NCBI GenBank assembly: GCA_963969395.1
Contig: OZ017804.1
Span: 18,972,001 to 19,036,000 of the forward strand
Direction: 5' to 3'
Length of the DNA stretch: 64,000 nt
DNA from: Pseudoscleropodium purum
Taxonomy: Eukaryota; Streptophyta; Bryopsida; Hypnales; Brachytheciaceae
Part shown: positions 1 to 11,660 of the stretch, in pieces
Position numbering within the stretch: the first letter of the stretch is position 1
Layout of the letters: each line of letters starts with the position of its first letter
Notes under the pieces: model-generated
Seen by the model: the letters and a program-made list of their open reading frames with translations, nothing else
The model's database searches: none
Told to the model about the DNA's origin: nothing
Translations under genes and position numbers: made by a program

Positions 1-1030
1 TGATTGGCTAGGTTTTTCTTGCAAGACAATCTCCAATGAGAGTTTTTTAGAGTGTTTGCTATTGAAGAATCACCTAAGGCGGAGATTTTGTCCAAATTAA
101 AAGTTTATTCAAGCTACAAAAATTTAACCCAACAAATCACATGAAAAAAATATGAAATTTCAAAATGAATAAAAAATTTGAGATTTAGATACTCCCTGAA
201 GTTGGGCAACAACCATAGAATGGTCAATTAGGCATTGAGGAATTAAAACATACTTATTTGTTCAAATTTGGGCTTTTAGATGTTTTGAGATAAAGTGATG
301 ATTCAAGATATTCCAATGTAACTATCCCTACTTTTAACTACTTTATCAAATTGACCATTGGAAATTCTTGTCTAAAATGCACTCCTACTATTCATGAAAA
401 TCTATGGTTGATTTTAGAAACATTCATTTTCAACACTTTGAAAATCCATAGTTTATTCATATTGTATCTATAAAATGTATTCTAAATGAATCAAGAATTC
501 CCTTCAAACTAACTACAAGGCTTTACAAAAAATTCAATATAATCATGGGAACCATACTAATTTCTTATTTGTACAATTTTTTGGGTAATTACCTTACTAT
601 GGTATAGCTTGCATGGGAGACCTAGGAGTCTTAATTTGGAAGGAAAGCCTAACCACATAATTCGACATGGCAATAAACTTGTCCTACAAAATGGACCACG
701 TAGGGTGAATTTACCTTGAGGGAAAAATACAAGAATTTTTTTTCACACATGACAAAATTTTCAATCAAATGCTCTTAATTATCTAGGAGAGGTGTAGAAC
801 ATGAAATTAGCACAACATAAAATTATTATTATTATTATTTTTATAGAATACAAAATTCGCCCTATGTTGGTCCAACTTCATGGAATAGGTTTAGCATTCT
901 ACCATAGTTGGAGCTTTGTAAGAAGGGATAAGACTATTAGTAGTCAAAGTTTGCCTTTATATGGGTTTCTTCAATATTAACCCAAAAACAACTTGGTGGC
1001 CATTTTCTAGTTGATGAATGATATAAAGTC
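1..1030. other. AT-rich spacer, no gene seen
   Basis: No open frame of note and no recognisable domain on either strand. It contains short A/T runs and an ATT trinucleotide run near 820-840. I see no RNA gene or terminal inverted repeat here. Confidence 0.6.
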
Positions 1031-1034
1031 TTGT

Positions 1035-1575
1035 TATATAGGACAAAAGTGTAACTCTTCATCCTCCAAAATTTGTGGAAAAATAGAAGGTCATCTTATA
1101 CATTATCTTGACTTTTAATGAGTACTTTTGCAATATTTTAAGCCAATGATTCACATGGTAACAAAAAGGGATGATTTCCAAGGTCACCCCTTTGTTGTTT
1201 GAGAGTTAATTCTAACAATCCCCATGTTAATTGAATCTAGGCAACTAATTTCATAAAGTTAAACCCTCTTTGAACTAATATTAAGTTGCATAACATAAGC
1301 ATGAAAATTAAATAAGACAAAACTTACCTAATCCTATAATATTGTTCTAGACACTAAATATTTGATGGATAATAGAGATTTCTTCTACTTTAGATAGAAG
1401 TGTAGATTTTCATCCTTGGAATTTTGTAGGTAAAATAGGAAGGGCTTGCATAATAGTTTGACCTCTAATAAAAATTTTAAGTCATTTTTTTAAGCAAATG
1501 ATTTTCATAATACCAAAAAGAATGATTTCTAAGGTGACCACCTAGAGTTCTAAGTTAATGGAATAAGTAAATTGG
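1035..1575. repeat. Repeat family F, two tandem degenerate copies
   Basis: Two diverged copies, about 1035-1215 and 1390-1570, share the order 'cttcatcctccaaaattt..ggtcat/ggcttgcata..ttgacct/tttaatgagt..aaaaaggatgatttcc..aggt'. A third copy lies near 62085-62250. The function is unknown and there is no coding potential. The family was recognised only by comparison inside this window. Confidence 0.6.
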
Positions 1576-1689
1576 TAATTTTTTTAAATTTCTCATGGCA
1601 CTTTCCCTTTTCCAAAAAAAGGAAAAGCATAATTATCTATATTCTATGATATGTACACCTATAATACCCATGTATTACAATTCAAAATA

Positions 1690-2215
1690 ATGTGACTGGA
1701 ATCATTAATAGAACAAGTTACATTAAGAATAGTTCTTAAATTTTCTTCACTAATATAGGGAAATTTCAGACTCGTGAGTTTTTTTTATTATTGTAAAAAA
1801 ACAAAGTAGACCATTTATTACTATTTTAGAAATCATTTAAATAAATTAGATTAATATTGAAACATTTTTATGTAATAATATATATTATTTGTTGCATATA
1901 TATTGAGCCTTCACCTCATTGAAGAGATGTGCCTTATATCCAAAGAATTTAATCTCCCTTAGGTAGAGGATGTCTACAAACTTGTAGCACAATGGAAAAT
2001 ATTAGGAAGGTAAAAGTGTTCTCTACATTTTGATTTGATAAATTAGGAATAATACACACCACTAAATATTGATAACATTGGTATTGTCTTTATTATTCTA
2101 TGCATTGAAGTTGAAGTGTACAAATTTAAACTCTTTATTGAAATTAAAGATCATAAGGAAAAACAAGCCAATTGGGAATAAATTTGGAGATAGATGGTAA
2201 GTTAATTCCTTAATG
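1690..2215. repeat. Repeat family A, partial copy 1
   Basis: This stretch runs collinearly with 4250-4885 and 13240-13760. Shared landmarks are 'attaatagaacaa', 'aattttcttcac', 'gaagagatgtgcctta', 'cttgtagcacaat' and 'ttgatttgataaattagga'. The similarity stops abruptly near 2216, where an inverted-repeat arm starts, so this copy was cut by a later event. It has no coding frame. It could be a fragment of an old retroelement, but no LTR ends or polymerase motifs are visible. Confidence 0.7.
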
Positions 2216-2229
2216 TTTGAAGTGACAAA

Positions 2230-2530
2230 AGTTATTTTTTTGGCCCTGTGAAAATACGGGCAGCTGCACTTCACAAGGTCATATTTGTATGAAAAAATGC
2301 CCCAAATGGTAGTGCTTTTTTGGATTCATTCTTCATGGCAAGTTGGCAACATTTTTGAGAAAATTTAGATCATTTGGAATTGTACAACTTATAGGAAAAA
2401 AATAGTAAGTAGAAAGAAGTACAAAGTGATTCAAAACACTAAATTGTTGAGAATTTAATTATAAAATTGAAAAATTCCAATCCCAAAGGTGGTAATGTAG
2501 TAATAAACAATCTACATTATATTTTTACAT
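2230..2530 (-). repeat. Inverted arm of repeat family G
   Basis: The reverse complement of this stretch matches 3270-3570 and 45240-45560. Landmarks are the 'gtgaccttgtgaagtgcaa'-like block, 'aattccaaatgatctgaaa' and 'ttctacttactat'. With the arm at 3270-3570 it forms a roughly 300-bp inverted repeat with a spacer of about 750 bp. The spacer contains a MITE at 2591-2877. Confidence 0.7.
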
Positions 2531-2590
2531 CTTTTTCAAAAAAGACTTTGGGCATTTATGGATAAATCCCTAAAAGACTAGTCTTGAGTT

Positions 2591-2877
2591 CATTACAAAA
2601 GTTTTGAGGCCTCCAAAAGGTCGTTAACTTCTGATTTTTGGCACCCCCCACAATGTAGTTATAGAACAATAAAAAAAAAATATCAAATTATATATATATA
2701 TATATAATGTTTGAAATTTGATGTGGTGTTGATGTGGCACTACTAGTGCCACATCATATTTCAAAATTTCAAAATAAAAATAAAAATTATACATATATAA
2801 TTTTTATTTTCTTTCTCTAATTGCATCGTTGCCCTACAGGCTGGCAATCCTTTTGAAGCCTCAAAATTTTTGTAATG
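2591..2877. mobile_element. MITE family M1, copy 1 (287 bp)
   Basis: The ends are inverted repeats: the left reads CATTACAAAAGTTTTGAGGC, and the reverse complement of the right end reads CATTACAAAAATTTTGAGGC. That is 19 of 20 matching, and the similarity continues a few bases inward. The middle holds the near-palindrome GATGTGGCAC..GTGCCACATC (2727-2752) and (TA)n. It has no coding capacity. Length, ends and internal stem match four other M1 copies. No convincing target duplication can be chosen. Confidence 0.8.
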
Positions 2878-3089
2878 TTTGACAATATAGTTTTTTGGGG
2901 CAAGTGCATGACAATGGTGGTTTGACTTATTTAGGTTGAAAACTTTTTACAAGTCGTGGACAAAAAATATCTTCAACGAGTAGTAGATTTCATTTCATTT
3001 GAGTATACAAGTGAAAAATTATAATACAAAATGTTGTTTGTTTTTCAAATTAGGCATCCTACGCCAATTAGAAAAAATTACATTTTTCA

Positions 3090-3780
3090 AAAATATAGAT
3101 TTGAAATTGGTTCTTAGATTTTTATATTTGTAAAATACTTTGAATCTTTCCATTTTTATCAATGATATGAAAGTTATAAAGAGTTTTAGTTTCCGGGCAA
3201 TTATGGATTCTTTCCTCAAAAATAAACTTTGAAGTCCTTTATCTTACTCAATTTTCAATATTTTTGGGACAAAATGAAATCATAGGATGTAGATTGATTA
3301 TTACAACATTGCAACCACTGGGATTGGTAGTTTTCAATTCCATAATTAAATTCTTAACAATTTAGTAATTTGATTCATTCTCTACTTCTATCTACTTACT
3401 ATTTTTTTCCTACATGTTGTATAATTCCAAATGATCTGAAATTTTTGAGCATGTATCAAAAATGAGTCCAAAGAATTGCAACCATTTTGGACATTTTTTT
3501 TTATACAAATGTGACCTTGTGAAGTGTAGCTGCCCTATTTTTCGAAGGGCTAAAACAAGGTTATTTTGTCAATTCAAATGCTAATATCTTGCAATCTACA
3601 AGGTGAAAATTTTTGAAATTATTTCCACATCTTTTCAAACTAGCATACTTCAAGATCCTATGGTTGGATGTGTTCAAAAATGCTTTTAAATTTTATTCTT
3701 AAACTTGTACAAGAGATGGTAGTTTTAGAGCGTTTTTGGTGAAAACATAGTAAAAAAACTTTAGGGGTTAACCAATAAAT
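3090..3780 (+). repeat. Repeat family G, full copy
   Basis: This unit of about 690 bp is collinear with 45060-45745. Landmarks in order are 'ttgaaattggtt', 'gaagtcctttat', 'ttattacaacattgcaacc', 'attccaaatgatctgaaa', 'gaccttgtgaagtg', 'aagatcctatggtt' and 'aaaacatagt..aaactttaggggttaa'. Inverted relatives occur at 10945-11660, 16935-17660, 33720-34110 and 48965-49990. It is non-coding and its class is unknown. Confidence 0.7.
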
Positions 3781-5850
3781 AAATAGTTGGAACACTTGAA
3801 GGAATGGAGAGAATTGCACTACATTTAGTTTTTTTGACAAAACATACGGAATCTTATGTTGCACATGATGGAACAAATATGTCAAGCCAAAGAATGGTTG
3901 TTTTATCTATGCAAAACTAATTTAGTAACTATATAAAATTGAAAAAAACAATGAAAGGTGGGGTGGCATCCATAAGGCTTGATTCCATCAATTTGCAAGT
4001 CTCTTCTACATTTTGCTTTTCAAAGAAGACTCTCTATACTAGAATAATTCTTCTTCATATTGTAATATAGAAATACCCAAAAAATTTATACATTCTTTAG
4101 GCATGTTGGGTCCTAAGGCTAATATCTTGACATTTTACAACAAACTTCCTGTCTATTGAAATGAAAAATAAGAAAATTTGAAATATACACAAATGCATGT
4201 ACAAATGTGTAATTGTAGAAGGTGAAATTAATGCATGGATTCTTTCAAACCTTTAGCCTTTAATTTTGTCATTAATAGAAAAATTACATTAAAAAAAATT
4301 GTTGATTTCTCCTTACTAATCAAGTTAAATTTCAGACTAATTTGGTTCTTTTTGTTATTGAAAAGAAACAAACTAAACCATTTACTTTCTATTTTCTGAA
4401 TATTTCAAATGAATTACTCTCTAGCTCTCTCTCTCTCGCTCTCTTTGGCTCTTTCTCTGGCTCTCTGTGGCTCTCTGTGTCTCTCTCTGTCTCTCTCTGT
4501 CTCTCTCTCCCTCTCTCCCTCTCTCGCGCTCTCCTTCTCTCCCTCTCCCTCCTTGCCTCTTCTCTTTTCAATGAGCCTTTATTGTAATTGAAAAGATGTG
4601 TCTTACATCTAAAAAAAATTGATCTCGTTGGGATAGAAGATGTTTACAAACTTGTAGCACAATCAAAAGTAATAGGAAGTTAAAGATATTCTCCACCTTT
4701 TGATTTGATAAATTAGGATTGATGCACACTTCTACATATTCTCAATGTTGGTGTTTTCCTTATTATTCTATGCATTTTAGTTAAAGTGTACAAATCTAAA
4801 CTTTGTTTTGAAATTAGGATTCCTATAAAAAAACAAATCAATTAGAATAAATTTGGAGGTAGATGGTAAGTTAATTCCTGAAAATGAAAAATCATTTTTT
4901 TCTATAAAACATTGTTTTATTTATAATAAGTAATACCAGAACAATATTTTTCTAACATTGAATTTTTTGAAGCCAAAATCGTTAAATTGCTATTATTATA
5001 CTTGAAACAATCTTACATACAATATTTCATATAAGATTATCTATTGGACCAATAGATAGGAATAATCCATGACAACCACTTTGTCTTATACAACCATTGA
5101 GTGTGAATATTTGAAGTGTCAACTTTAAGAAAGTTTATTTAACAAACCACTTGCAACTACTTAGTAAGACCTTCCACCATGAATTTTTTTCTTTTCAATA
5201 AGTAATTAATAACCTCTTCTATAATTCACCCCATCCTCGATGAAATCTTCTTATAGGATAGGAATCTTGTTGAGAATAAATTAGAATTTAATATGATTCA
5301 TCAATTGCTATATTTTTTATGGCCATTGAACTTTTATCTTTTCCAAAATCCAACTTTGTATTCACCCTACAAATGGATAAAAAGCATGGTTAAGAAAGTG
5401 ACAACTCAACTTACATGCCATGTATTTAGTACCTTTGTATATAAAAACTCATCAAAAGATACACTATAGGCACCTTTTGTTGTCTTCCATACCCAATGAA
5501 CACCATTCTATCTAATTGTTGCCGCTTCCCCAGAACTTCCTTTCAAAACAAGATAAAAACATTCAATGAGAGTGATAATCACCTTCACTAGTTTAGAGGA
5601 TGGAGACAAGAAAAAAAGGAACTCTAGCCGTGCCAAAGGAAAGCCACTTTGACTTAGAATGAAGAATGTCCACCTACTATTGCCCACTATCGCCTATTGC
5701 CACCTAATGTTGTCCCTACTTGCAACTTGGATGCTTACTATTATTGCAAAATTCTTTTTTATGCAGACCTTGTAGGCGGTTGGGAGAAGATTTCACACCA
5801 CCTTTTAGCACGCATGATTTAGATGTACATCATATGAGTAAGTTTTAAAA
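3780..5850 (+). repeat. Repeat family A, long copy 2
   Basis: This stretch is collinear over about 2.1 kb with 12770-14905. Landmarks are 'gacacttgaaggaat.gagagaattgca', 'ggtggcatccataaggcttgattcca', 'catgttgggtcctaaggctaatatcttgacattttaca', 'caaaccacttgcaac' and 'ggataaaaagcatggt'. It has no coding frame. The distal part, from about 5290, is itself tandemly duplicated. Copies differ by many substitutions and small indels, so the duplication is old. Confidence 0.75.
4425..4572 (+). repeat. CT-rich microsatellite, about 150 bp
   Basis: The run is CTCT/CTGTCT/CCCTCT on the + strand with scattered TCTGTGG and TCGCG interruptions. The frames it opens encode Leu/Ser on one strand and Arg/Glu on the other; these are composition artefacts, not genes. 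It sits inside repeat A copy 2, where copies 1 and 3 have ordinary AT-rich sequence, so the tract expanded or inserted after the copies separated. Confidence 0.9.
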
Positions 5851-6115
5851 GTATTTTCTTTAGGTGTGCTTGAAACCAACACTAGATTCTCATATTGAAT
5901 TCTTAAGTTTTTATGAATTACAAAATTTGAAAGTTCCTTTTTCTTTGAAATGTGACAACGGCACAAGTAGGGCACCCTAGGGAAATTTCCATGGACTAAT
6001 TAAGAACTCATTGTTGCATAAATAAGAGAAACTATAAGCAACAAGACAGATTGATACTATAATAATGCTTTAGTTTTGTTTCAAACCCTACTTAAACATA
6101 ACTCCCTTAACTAGC
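5290..6115 (+). repeat. Tandem duplication, first unit (about 825 bp)
   Basis: The unit is repeated immediately downstream (6127-6932). Landmarks are 'tattcaccctac.aatggataaaaag', 'tgttgtcttcca.acccaat', 'gacttcctttcaaaacaag', 'ttcaatgagagtga.aatcaccttcac', 'gggagaa.atttcacaccacctttt', 'cttgaaaccaacac' and 'tccatggactaattaag'. Part of it also appears at 14310-14905. No conserved reading frame was recognised. Confidence 0.8.
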
Positions 6116-6126
6116 ATTTAATTTGT

Positions 6127-6932
6127 TTCATCAACTACTACATGACTAGACATCTTCTTTGTTTTTTATGACCTTTGAACTCTAATTTTTTTGACAATCC
6201 AACTTCCTATTCACCCTACGAATGGATAAAAAGGATGGCTAAGAAAGTGACAACTCGACTCATGTCATGCATTTAGTGCCTTGCATAGGAAAATTTGTCA
6301 AAAAAATACACTATGGCCACCCTTTGTTGTCTTCCAAACCCAATAAGCATCTTTATTTCTAACTGTCGCCACTTTCCCATGACTTCCTTTCAAAACAAGC
6401 TAAAACCATTCAATGAGAGTGACAATCACCTTCACCAGCCTAGAAGATGGAGAAAGAATAAAGGAGCTCTACTATTGCCTACTGTCGCCTAGTGCCGCCC
6501 ACTATCGGCCCTACTTGCAAATCGGGTGCCTACTATAACTCCAAAATTCTTTTTCTATGCTGGGACCCTTGGGCAATTGGGAGAAATGTTTCACACCACC
6601 TTTTGGCATGTGTGATTGAGATGTACAACTTGTGAGTAAGTGTTTGGAGTATTTTCTTTTCCTTTAGGTGTCCTTGAAACCAACACCTACAAATTCTCCT
6701 ATTGAATCCTCAAGTTTTTGTGAATTATTACAAAATTTGAAAGTTCCTTTATATTTGGAGTTTGACGATGGCACAAGAAGGACACATTGGTGAAATTTTC
6801 AGTCCATGGACTAATTAAGGACTCATAGTTGCAGAAATAAGGGAAACTACTTCCAGGCAGCAAGACTGATTCTACAGTAGTGTTTGCTTCAGTAGTTTGT
6901 TTCAAATCTGACTTCGACAAAACTCCCTTAAG
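6127..6932 (+). repeat. Tandem duplication, second unit (about 805 bp)
   Basis: This second unit matches 5290-6115 by eye at roughly four fifths of positions. On its minus strand an open frame survives (about 6699-6968 from the first ATG) that is broken in the first unit. Because the sister copy is not open, I treat the frame as chance, or at most a relic. Confidence 0.8.
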
Positions 6933-6934
6933 GT

Positions 6935-7440
6935 TAACTGAACTGAAGCATCCCCGCTCGCCATCCATGACGACGGATCCCTTGTCAGGCACGGTGGACC
7001 TGTGGACCGCGACAATGGGGCTGCTGTTGTACAGTTAGGTCTAGTTCATTTACAAATTTTTCAGACTAGGCTCACTAAAAATTTCAGCAACTTCAAGAAG
7101 CTCTAGCTTACTCGAAAATGAACCAATTTTGAAATTGCAAATTGCATTGGAATCACATTGAAGTCTAATTCAACTTAATAACAATTGGAAAATGAATAAT
7201 GTAAAATTATATTACAAGTTGGATTGATTTTACACACTATCTCCCATTTCATAGAAGATAGTGAAAGACTTCTTGCATTAGGGTGAAGAAAAAACAAAAA
7301 GTGATACAAAATTTTCAAGTGGCATGTGATCAAGTGTCTTAAAAGCAATTGTGAAGATTCATTTCTAATATGTACCTTAAATTATAAGTCATAATTTTCA
7401 CAAATGGTGGTAACACCAAATGGGAGATAGTGTATAAAGA
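6935..7440. other. Spacer with a short GC-rich patch
   Basis: A patch at about 6950-7030 is GC-richer than its surroundings. A segment at about 7070-7180 weakly resembles 26720-26830 ('aagaagctc.ag..tactc.aaaatg'). No gene is recognised. Confidence 0.5.
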
Positions 7441-7449
7441 ATATCAAAT

Positions 7450-8240
7450 TCTTTGTATGATTTTCAATTACATACGTGCATTTGTAATGATACTAAAGTA
7501 GACTTTAGTGTGATTTCATTGCAATTGCAATTTCCAACGGTTATTGCAGAACTAAGTACAGTAGGAAAGAAACTCATGTCATTTCATTGCTATGGTGAAG
7601 AAAAAACCCAAGAAAAGAAAGTAACTAATGTTGATTGTTTCACTGCCCTGCAATTTTTCATCGATTTTTGCAGCTAAAGAAACAGAATAAAAAAGGATCT
7701 TACTCAATTCCAATTTGTTCCATTGCACTTGAAATTGACTACTGTGATGATGCCACCATCCTGCCTTCGCCCCTCGCCCCAAAATAGAGCTGTTGATTGC
7801 AATTTGGGAAAAAATCCACTCCACACCTCGCTGTTAAATTTGATTAAAGTCAATCATTGGATCTAAATTAATCATGAATCTCAGTCGTCCAAAATGGGTA
7901 TAAAATACATATACATAATACAATATAGAATACAATACACACATATGGATACAAATATGGATTCAAAATTGGATTGGAACATCCAGTATCAAATGAACTA
8001 GGGAATTGAATTTTGAAAATATAAATATGCAATGTGTGTGAAGGGTGTATTCCAAAAATAATGATGAAATTTAATTTAAAACTTAAGTGGTGTCAATTAA
8101 TTGAGAATGGATTAATTGTGAATCTCTCAACAATCCACTTCGAAGACAATGCACACATTAAACTAGCATCACTCATTGCAGAGAAAAATAGAACAAAGAA
8201 ACAACAAATGCTCCATCTATACCTTTTGCGAATCCTTTTT
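7450..8240 (+). repeat. Duplicated segment, related to 15900-16950
   Basis: Shared blocks in the same order are 'ttcattgcaattgca.tttcca', 'agacagaataaaa.ggatc.aact', 'ccattgcacttgaaattga' and 'aacaaagaaa.aa..aatgctccatc.ataccttt'. In the 15.9-16.95 kb copy the order is interrupted by M2 elements. Frames here are short and not conserved. Confidence 0.6.
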
Positions 8241-8735
8241 TTTTTTTTTTTTTCTAAACTATATCTTCTAGCTTAAGCTAAATGCAATGATTTAAATTTG
8301 ACAAAGTCTTTGAAAAGCAAAATTTCATAGTATGAAACTTGGTCATGACCTTGATGCAATTTTGACAACTATACATGTTAGTTAAAAGAAAAGATCCCAA
8401 ACCGGACTTTGCAAAAGTTGGTGTTACATCAAAAATCATGTACACCAAATTAGCACAAATTTCCAACTACATAAGCTACATCAAGTGATAGATTTGACAT
8501 CAATATTTGGTTCTCACCAAATTTTTAGTAATAAAATGCAAGTTCACCTATGTTGATTTAAATTTCTCTTATGGGTGGCTACAATTTATTACGGCTTGAT
8601 TGACAATGAGCTAGCAAGTAAATAACTTGAGATCAATTTTGGGCTAGCTTGTTATTGTTCTTTGTTTGACTGTGTTTTATTACTGAGTACTACAGTATTG
8701 ATAGCTAAATTGAACTTATGGCTTAGTAATACTAG
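8241..8735. other. AT-rich spacer, no gene seen
   Basis: It begins with a T17-type run near 8237-8253. Nothing is recognised on either strand. Confidence 0.5.
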
Positions 8736-8739
8736 TGTG

Positions 8740-8970
8740 TCCCGTGCCATTGGTGCAATCAAAAGAAAAAAAAGTAATTTTCTAATTTTTTAATTCATAA
8801 AGACTTTTGAAATTCGATAATCTTAACATTGTATGTCCAAACACCATGAAATCCTTTTTTAGTCCTCACCAAGGGCTTTCTGATGGTATTAAGAATGCAA
8901 CCAAACAATGCACAATTTTGAAGATCTCAACGTATCAAACAAACAAAACAAACAACCTAACTTTAGTTAT
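8740..8970 (+). repeat. Repeat family B copy
   Basis: Landmarks in order are 'gtgccattg', 'aattttctaattttttaattcataaa', 'actttgaaattc.ata', 'aaa..ccat.aa', 'gagctttctaatggta', 'gatctca' and 'aaacaaacaaaacaa'. The same string recurs at 10450-10690, 44560-44830 and in inverted form in the 17.9-19.3 kb cluster. It is non-coding. Confidence 0.7.
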
Positions 8971-10445
8971 GGATTAGTGGGGTTAGTTCTAGGTGGAAAT
9001 GGAATCCTTGCAAAGTAGTGTTCAAAGTTCTCATGTTCATCTAGTCTTTTTTGCTATGCATTATTTTGGAATAATTTCTTGCATGTATGTTTGGAATTAG
9101 TTTCTTGTGAAAGCTAGAACATGTGCTCCTGGATTGTATACACTTGCTATACCTCACTAATACTACATTGGTTTGTTGTCTTGTTTTGACAAACACAAGT
9201 GAGATCCATGACTCCTTGAAGCATTCTCCAAAACTATTTTTGCAAGACATGATGTTTCTCCTAATCTCAATTTTTTTTTATCTCTTTAATATTAAGAAAT
9301 TGATGAAGATCTAGGATTCCAAAGCTTGGATAATAACAAGTTTAGTATACAACAAGAATGGAGCCCATTGCAAGCCTATGGCAATGCAACATGATAGAGG
9401 TGCAATGAAAAAATGGGATGAAATAACAAGATGAGAAAAATGGGATGAAAATGTGACCTATTTTTGTAACATTGAGTTGTGATAGGGTGTGTGACCATCT
9501 ATACTTAATATAATTGATGACTCTCAAAATTCCATTTTGTTGATTAATACATGAATGTGTATTTTAATTGGAATTCCAAAATGATTCAATATTATTGCAT
9601 TGTATCAATTCCCAAAAAATAAAATTTTGTGGTGACTCTAATTCTCTACGGCAATGCCAATCCCCTCCCCCATCCCTATATATTACAAGAAATCAATGTA
9701 TGAGCTTACAAATCTGCAATTCAATATGTAAGCTGTTTGTATGGGACCTAGATAACAATTGCTAGTAGCTATCTAGGATCCATGACTTAGAACTAGCTTT
9801 GTTTATTTTTGATACCATAGTGCCAGATAGCACCATTTCAAAATATATATCTATTTTTTTCTAGAAAAAAGTAATCTTTTTTTTTGCCAATTTTTTAAAA
9901 TTCTATTGAAAATGTGGATGAAGTCACCAGATTCAGATGAAAAAGTGCATGAATATGATTGAAAAATGTTTTTTAGTCCCAAATATGAATGAATGTAGAA
10001 ATGCAATACTTCATAAAATTTTAAATGATAGCCATCTTGGCACTTTTTCTAAAAGTAAAAAAAAGCTATTTGGAACCATCAAGGTAAAACTACAAAATTA
10101 ATGCCAATCCATAGTCCCTAAATTATTAGATTGAATTTGTCTATTTTGCAATAGACTCATCAATTGACATACATTGATAGTGTTCAATGGGGGAACAACA
10201 TACCCATTCTTGTCTTTTATTAAAACTCCATCTTCATGTACCTATGGTGCACATATGCTTTCTAGAATGTACTTCATTGGTACATGACAACAAAATTTTG
10301 TGCAAGGACAAAAATGGGTATGTCTACCATTTGTGCACCTACAATCCATCCTAACTACAATTGAATATGTTTACTATTATTAGATATGAATTATTTTTAG
10401 TAGGCCTTGTTGGCAATTGAAAGATTGAGGATTCCAATGCACTAT
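8971..10445. other. AT-rich spacer, no gene seen
   Basis: Short frames on both strands lack ATG-supported starts, conserved motifs or coding-like composition. No RNA gene or inverted terminal repeat was noticed. Confidence 0.5.
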
Positions 10446-10449
10446 TGTG

Positions 10450-10930
10450 CCTTGTACCGTTGCTACAATACAATAAAATAAAAATAAAAATAATTTTCTA
10501 ACTTTTTTATCCCAAAACTTTGAAAGTCAATATTTTTTATGCCATAAGTCAAAATGCTACAAAACAAAGACTATACACCCCTCCTTACAAAGAGCTTTCT
10601 AATGGTATTATGAACTCAATTGGGAGATGTACGGTTCCAAATATCTCACCATAACAACCAAATAAAACAAAACAAAGTGTGAAAATTCATACCTTTCACA
10701 CCATAGGTCCAAACATTGTTTGGTTGCTTGTTTTTTTTTATTTTGCTTGTTCATTTTTGTTTGATATGTTGAGATCTAAAAAACCATAAGTCCTTGGATG
10801 TGTTTATAGAACCATTGGAAATCTCTTTACAAGGAGGGATGCATAGACTTTGTTTCATGGAGTTTGAACCTATGATGTGAAAGATATGGATTTTTAAAAA
10901 TTATTTTTCATTTTTCATTCCCCAAGAATA
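10450..10930. repeat. Repeat family B, two copies in inverted arrangement
   Basis: A plus-oriented copy (about 10450-10690) is followed directly by a minus-oriented copy (about 10700-10930). The second reads 'gttgagatct', 'accattggaaatctctttacaaggaggg', 'actttgtttcatgg' and 'tatgatgtgaaagatat', the complement of the first. The pair could form a hairpin transcript. Confidence 0.65.
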
Positions 10931-10944
10931 TGCATGTCATCTTT

Positions 10945-11660
10945 AATTCTTAAAGAATTATGGTGTTTTCTTGGGAAAAAAACACTTAAATCTACCATTT
11001 CTATTGCAAAGAGCATGAAACTTTTAGTCATTTTTTCCACATATATATAACCATAGAATCTTGCACTAAACTAGTGCAAAAATGTAAGGAAGAAATTTTA
11101 GAAATTTTGGTCCCATAGATTGCATGCAAATTGTGTTTAAGGTGAAGACAATATGCTATTCTTCTACCTTGCGTGATTGGAGTATAAGACTATAATTAAT
11201 CTTTTTAATTTATAACTTTTGCACTATGCAATTTAAATAAATTTTATTGTTGTGAATAATTTAGGTTGGAGTTTAATAAAAAAATTCCAAAAAAATGAAG
11301 GTGATTTTTATTCCATAAAAAATTAAGTAGAAATAGATACAAGATAGAAAAAACAAAGTAAATTGTTAATAGTTCTAAGATGGAATTGAAACACATCAAT
11401 TTTAATGGTAAGATCTTTCTAACAAGTAAACTCATCCCTATGGAACTTTTTCTTTTTGAAAAATTGTAAAAATTGAGTTAAAAAAAAAAAATTCCATATG
11501 TTATTTTCCCAAGAACATTTTGTGATTGCTTAGAAAACAAGATACTCTATAACTTTCACATTTGCCACTAAAAGAAATGGAATGAATCAAATCTTTTTAT
11601 GCAGAAAAAAATGTAATCTATAGGAAAAGAAATTAAATTTTTTTAATTTCAAACAAATTA
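10945..11660 (-). repeat. Repeat family G, inverted copy
   Basis: This stretch is collinear with 16935-17660, 33720-34110 and 48965-49990. Landmarks are 'aaaacact', 'aaccatagaatcttg.act', 'gttaatag.tctaagatgg.attgaaac' and 'ataactttcacat..cact..aa..aaatggaatgaatcaaa'. It provides the uninterrupted equivalent of the site where an M1 MITE sits at 49530-49798. Confidence 0.65.

Noticed and set aside
4342..4591. Overlapping open frames on both strands, Leu/Ser- or Arg/Glu-rich
   Set aside because: They are translations of the CT microsatellite; composition alone keeps them open.
6699..6968. Minus-strand ATG frame in the second tandem unit
   Set aside because: The sister unit at 5290-6115 is broken by stops in the same frame and no family is recognised.
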